Assembly (NCBI GenBank): GCA_022448665.1 | Contig: JAKUUO010000027.1 | Coordinates: forward strand, 1 to 16,892 | Reading direction: 5' to 3' | From: Candidatus Thalassarchaeum betae | GTDB taxonomy: Archaea > Thermoplasmatota > Poseidoniia > Poseidoniales > Thalassarchaeaceae | DNA length: 16,892 bases | Part shown: positions 14,498 through 16,892 of the stretch, in pieces | Position numbering within the stretch: the first letter of the stretch is position 1 | Layout of the letters: every line of letters begins with the position of its first letter | Notes under the pieces: generated by a model | Databases searched by the model: none | What the model saw: the letters and a program-made list of their open reading frames with translations, nothing else | What the model was told of the DNA's origin: nothing | Position numbers and translations under genes: made by a program

Positions 14498-16096
14498 ATG
14501 ATGCGCAAAAGTAGATCCAAAACCATGAGCGGGATGCCAAGATCTGACGTATCTACGTCGGATACATCATTGTCAGCAGGGCACCCCGAGGACGGGCACC
14601 CTCTGCCCGGTCAGCCCCCTTACACTCGCGGGATTCACGAAGAGATGTATAAAACGAAACTCTGGACCATGCGTCAGTACGCCGGTTACTCAACTGCGCA
14701 GCAGACGAATGAGCGATTTAGATTACTTCTGGATGAAGGGCAGACTGGTCTCTCCGTCGCATTTGACTTGCCAACTCAACTCGGCCTTGATTCCGATCAC
14801 CCCAATGCACTGGGTGAAGTCGGTAAAGTAGGAGTTGCGATTGATAGCATACGGGACATGAGGGTCTTGTTCAATTCGATTGACCTGGACTCGGTGTCGA
14901 CCTCTATGACCATTAATGCGCCGGCCACCACCCTACTCGCAATGTACGTGGCAATTGCCGATGAGCAGGGAGTCAGTAGATCGGCTATCAGAGGAACTGT
15001 ACAGAACGACATACTGAAGGAATACATTGCGAGGGGTTTGTACATTTACCCACCTAATCACTCTATGCGATTGACCACCGATCTGATGGAATGGTGCAAG
15101 GACAATGCGCCCAAATGGAATACCATTTCAGTCAGTGGATACCATATGAGAGAAGCAGGATGCACGGCTATTGAAGAGGTTGGCCTTACTCTGTCGAATG
15201 CTCTGCAATATACCAGAACTGCCATAGATTCGGGACTCGGAATTGATGACTTCGCACCTAGGATGTCTTTCTTCTTCAGCTCGCACAATGATATTATGGA
15301 AGAGGTCGCTAAGTTCCGAGCGGCTAGGAAATTGTGGTACCAACTAGTCAATCAGGAATTCGGTCCGGAGAAGAAAAAGTCCAGTCAATTGAGATTTCAC
15401 ACACAAACGGCTGGGGTTACGCTCACTGCCCAACAACCCCTCAATAACGCGGTTAGAGTAGCGTATCAAGCTCTATCTGCGGTTCTTGGTGGAACCCAAT
15501 CTCTACACACAAACAGCTTCGACGAAGCTCTCGGGCTTCCTACTGCTGAGTCTGCGAAAATTGCATTACGCACACAACAAATCATCGCTGATGAAACCGG
15601 AATCGCCGATTCTGTTGATCCTTTGGCTGGTTCATACCTCGTTGAAGAGATGACTTCCCGTATTATCTCCGATTCAGGAACACTGATCAAAGAAATTGAT
15701 GTTCGTGGTGGTGCTCTAGAGTGTGTAAAATCTGGTTACCAACAGAAATTGATACATGAAAGTGCGTGGGCCAATCTGCAAGAATTAGAGACTGGAGATC
15801 TCTCCGTCATAGGGGTGAACGTTCATATCGACGAAGAGGAATCCAGTGGAGCTCGAGGGCAGAAGCTCGATGCCGGGGCCGTGAGTGAGCAAATCGAGTC
15901 TTTGCAATCTCACAAATCCACAAGAGACGCAGAAGATGTCTCCGAGTCGCTACTACTACTCAGAGAAGCATGCGAGGGTACGCAGAACATCATGGAACCA
16001 CTCATCCGGGCTGTGAAGGTCGGAGCGACAGTCGGAGAAGTCAATGGAGTTATGAGAGATGTCTTTGGAACATGGATATCCCCCAGCGGGGTGTGA
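14498..16096 (+). CDS. mcmA1: Methylmalonyl-CoA mutase, large (catalytic) subunit
   Basis: This coenzyme B12-dependent enzyme interconverts (R)-methylmalonyl-CoA and succinyl-CoA. The 532-aa product has only the TIM-barrel catalytic domain and ends without the B12-binding His-x-x-Gly motif, so it needs a separate small subunit not in this window. Residues matching the Propionibacterium active site are present: Tyr61 in MRQYAGYS (Tyr89), Gln169 in TVQND (Gln197), Arg179 in YIARG (Arg207) and His216 in SGYHMREAG (His244). Tyr and Arg at these sites favour methylmalonyl-CoA over isobutyryl-CoA. GGTQSLHTNSFDEALGLPTAESAKIALRTQQ-type conserved sequence follows in the C-terminal half. The usual PPEPSM segment reads PPNHSM (185-190). 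The first 30 residues are poorly conserved, and the start could be Met at 14525 or 14534. The epimerase follows after 4 bp. Confidence 0.95.
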   Translation: MMRKSRSKTMSGMPRSDVSTSDTSLSAGHPEDGHPLPGQPPYTRGIHEEMYKTKLWTMRQYAGYSTAQQTNERFRLLLDEGQTGLSVAFDLPTQLGLDSDHPNALGEVGKVGVAIDSIRDMRVLFNSIDLDSVSTSMTINAPATTLLAMYVAIADEQGVSRSAIRGTVQNDILKEYIARGLYIYPPNHSMRLTTDLMEWCKDNAPKWNTISVSGYHMREAGCTAIEEVGLTLSNALQYTRTAIDSGLGIDDFAPRMSFFFSSHNDIMEEVAKFRAARKLWYQLVNQEFGPEKKKSSQLRFHTQTAGVTLTAQQPLNNAVRVAYQALSAVLGGTQSLHTNSFDEALGLPTAESAKIALRTQQIIADETGIADSVDPLAGSYLVEEMTSRIISDSGTLIKEIDVRGGALECVKSGYQQKLIHESAWANLQELETGDLSVIGVNVHIDEEESSGARGQKLDAGAVSEQIESLQSHKSTRDAEDVSESLLLLREACEGTQNIMEPLIRAVKVGATVGEVNGVMRDVFGTWISPSGV

Positions 16097-16100
16097 TGGG

Positions 16101-16520
16101 ATGGACGAAGTCAGTATTGATCACGTCGGCATCGCAACCAACTCACTTGAGGGGGCCTCAGAATTTTGGGAGGCATTGGGTTTCATCCGTACTGGCGACC
16201 ATATGAATGAACAACAGGGGGTTAGTATCCGGATGTTCAATTCGACACTGAACGAGGATGCTAGAGCCAGCATAGAGTTGCTAGAGCCAATCGGCCCGGA
16301 TTCGCCTATCGGGAGATTCCTGGCAAACCACGGGGAAGGGATACAGCAACTCGCTGTACGAGTTCCAGATATCCAAGATACGATAGACAGACTGGATGAC
16401 CTAGGTGTGCGAATGATCGACCGGGAACCCGTTCCCGGTGCCACTGGGACGATGATTGCCTTCGTCCATCCATCTTGCACCGGTGGTGTTCTTGTTGAGC
16501 TCGTCGAGCACCTCCCTTGA
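16101..16520 (+). CDS. mce: Methylmalonyl-CoA epimerase (VOC fold) with altered metal-ligand motif
   Basis: This enzyme epimerises (S)- to (R)-methylmalonyl-CoA, linking propionyl-CoA carboxylase to the mutase. The 139-aa product is a vicinal-oxygen-chelate protein: first metal-ligand His at residue 8 (DEVSIDHVGIA), NEQQGV around residue 36, IELLEPIGPDSPIGRFL, then FVHPSCTGGVLVELVE with the expected catalytic Glu (E133). Family members have His-His in the sequence GxHHhA, where the second His is a metal ligand; here it reads GIQQLAV, with Gln at 82 and 83. Gln can act as a metal ligand in this superfamily, so activity is possible but untested. The ATG is 4 bp after the mutase stop; a longer in-frame extension overlaps the mutase and has no similarity. 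The operon with the mutase supports the assignment. Confidence 0.9.
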   Translation: MDEVSIDHVGIATNSLEGASEFWEALGFIRTGDHMNEQQGVSIRMFNSTLNEDARASIELLEPIGPDSPIGRFLANHGEGIQQLAVRVPDIQDTIDRLDDLGVRMIDREPVPGATGTMIAFVHPSCTGGVLVELVEHLP

Positions 16521-16554
16521 AAAGCATCAAAAAGGGGACGGATTTCGCGGTTCC

Positions 16555-16857
16555 ATGCGAACTTCCCTAGACCGTCTCAATCACCACGGTGATATGACGC
16601 ACGAAACGATATCAAATGAGGTTGAGTTCCTTTCTGCAACGCTGGAGACTCTTCGTGACTCGGGAGAGATTTCCAATGATGCCTATCTAGACGCTGGTTC
16701 CATCCAAGGGGGGCTATCAGTCATTAGTAATTTGATAGCTCAGGGAGTGTCTGGAGAAGAGGTGCGTGTACAACTGCAACATCTGCGAGATCGGGCTGAG
16801 AGGATACATTCGAATCACCCCGAGCTTGACGGCAAGATTGAGGCAGTTCGGTATTAG
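16555..16857 (+). CDS. Small unknown helical protein
   Basis: I do not recognise this 100-aa product. It is charged, has no Cys and no membrane segment, and looks largely helical, with an N-terminal segment EVEFLSATLETLRDSGEISNDAY and a C-terminal amphipathic segment (GEEVRVQLQHLRDRAERI). The central GSIQGGLSVISNLIAQG could form a hinge or turn. The frame is open upstream to 16456 inside the epimerase, but the ATG at 16555, 34 bp after the epimerase stop, is the first non-overlapping start; ATG at 16594 is also possible. Position after the mutase-epimerase pair hints at cotranscription, but no functional link is evident. Its TAG stop lies inside the hairpin described next. Confidence 0.6.
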   Translation: MRTSLDRLNHHGDMTHETISNEVEFLSATLETLRDSGEISNDAYLDAGSIQGGLSVISNLIAQGVSGEEVRVQLQHLRDRAERIHSNHPELDGKIEAVRY

Positions 16858-16886
16858 TATTACTTCGGTAATACCATAGTAATACC
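16850..16886. repeat. Nested hairpin with UUCG tetraloop at the end of the last gene
   Basis: An inner perfect 7-bp stem, GTATTAC (16857-16863) and GTAATAC (16868-16874), encloses TTCG, giving the extra-stable C(UUCG)G loop in RNA. An outer 7-bp arm, GGTATTA (16850-16856) with TAATACC (16880-16886), can extend it across a 5-base bulge; alternatively the left arm can pair with the TAATACC at 16869-16875. It overlaps the stop codon of the preceding gene. It could be a terminator, RNA-stability element or repeat unit that continues past the window. Confidence 0.6.
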
Positions 16887-16892
16887 TGAGTA

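Noticed and set aside
16456..16554. Longer start for the last small gene
   Set aside because: It would overlap the conserved C-terminus of the epimerase in another frame; the first non-overlapping ATG is at 16555.

Overview
The window looks like part of a marine, heterotrophic archaeal genome, most likely Marine Group II or III Euryarchaeota (Candidatus Poseidoniia and relatives, phylum Thermoplasmatota). This is inferred from gene content, since no database search was possible. The archaeal markers are a proteasome-activating nucleotidase (PAN) with a C-terminal HbYX tail, a stand-alone Kae1, an MBF1 homologue paired with Tsr3, a free-standing AlaX editing protein, and a methylmalonyl-CoA mutase large subunit without its B12 domain. 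Genes are densely packed. Several appear to start with GTG, and Shine-Dalgarno sequences are not evident.

Layout. 1-1815 (+) is the 3' part of methionyl-tRNA synthetase, whose N-terminal catalytic half lies off the window. It converges on, and overlaps by 15 bp, a minus-strand pair: an MBF1-like transcription factor and Tsr3, an rRNA aminocarboxypropyltransferase. A 58-bp intergenic region then diverges to PAN on the plus strand. Next comes a plus-strand run of histidine-catabolism genes: glutamate formimidoyltransferase, formimidoyl-THF cyclodeaminase, urocanate hydratase and histidine ammonia-lyase. AlaX directly abuts hutH. Behind it, on the minus strand, are tRNA-Val(GAC) with an encoded CCA, a 51-aa zinc-ribbon microprotein resembling DUF5679, and imidazolonepropionase (hutI), which completes the pathway. 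Kae1 diverges from hutI. It is followed by an unknown, disordered Pro/Glu/basic protein, a SlyD-like FKBP with a His-rich tail, methylmalonyl-CoA mutase large subunit, methylmalonyl-CoA epimerase and a small unknown helical protein. The window ends in a nested hairpin with a UUCG loop.

How the genes work together. HutH, HutU, HutI, glutamate formimidoyltransferase and cyclodeaminase would together convert histidine to glutamate, ammonia and 5,10-methenyl-THF. This implies a tetrahydrofolate-based one-carbon pool. Mutase and epimerase would send propionyl-CoA carbon (from odd-chain lipids and Val/Ile/Met) towards succinyl-CoA. Together they suggest a protein- and lipid-degrading heterotroph. 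The remaining genes serve translation, tRNA modification and protein quality control.

Most notable points: the formimidoyltransferase and cyclodeaminase genes lie in one frame with only a stop codon between them, in the same order as the fused vertebrate FTCD. The urocanase is of the long eukaryote/Bacteroidetes-like type. The epimerase has Gln-Gln where its family has His-His at a metal ligand. There are also two uncharacterised genes, one microprotein and several palindromic or repeated intergenic elements. I did not find a CRISPR array, mobile element or clear defence system.
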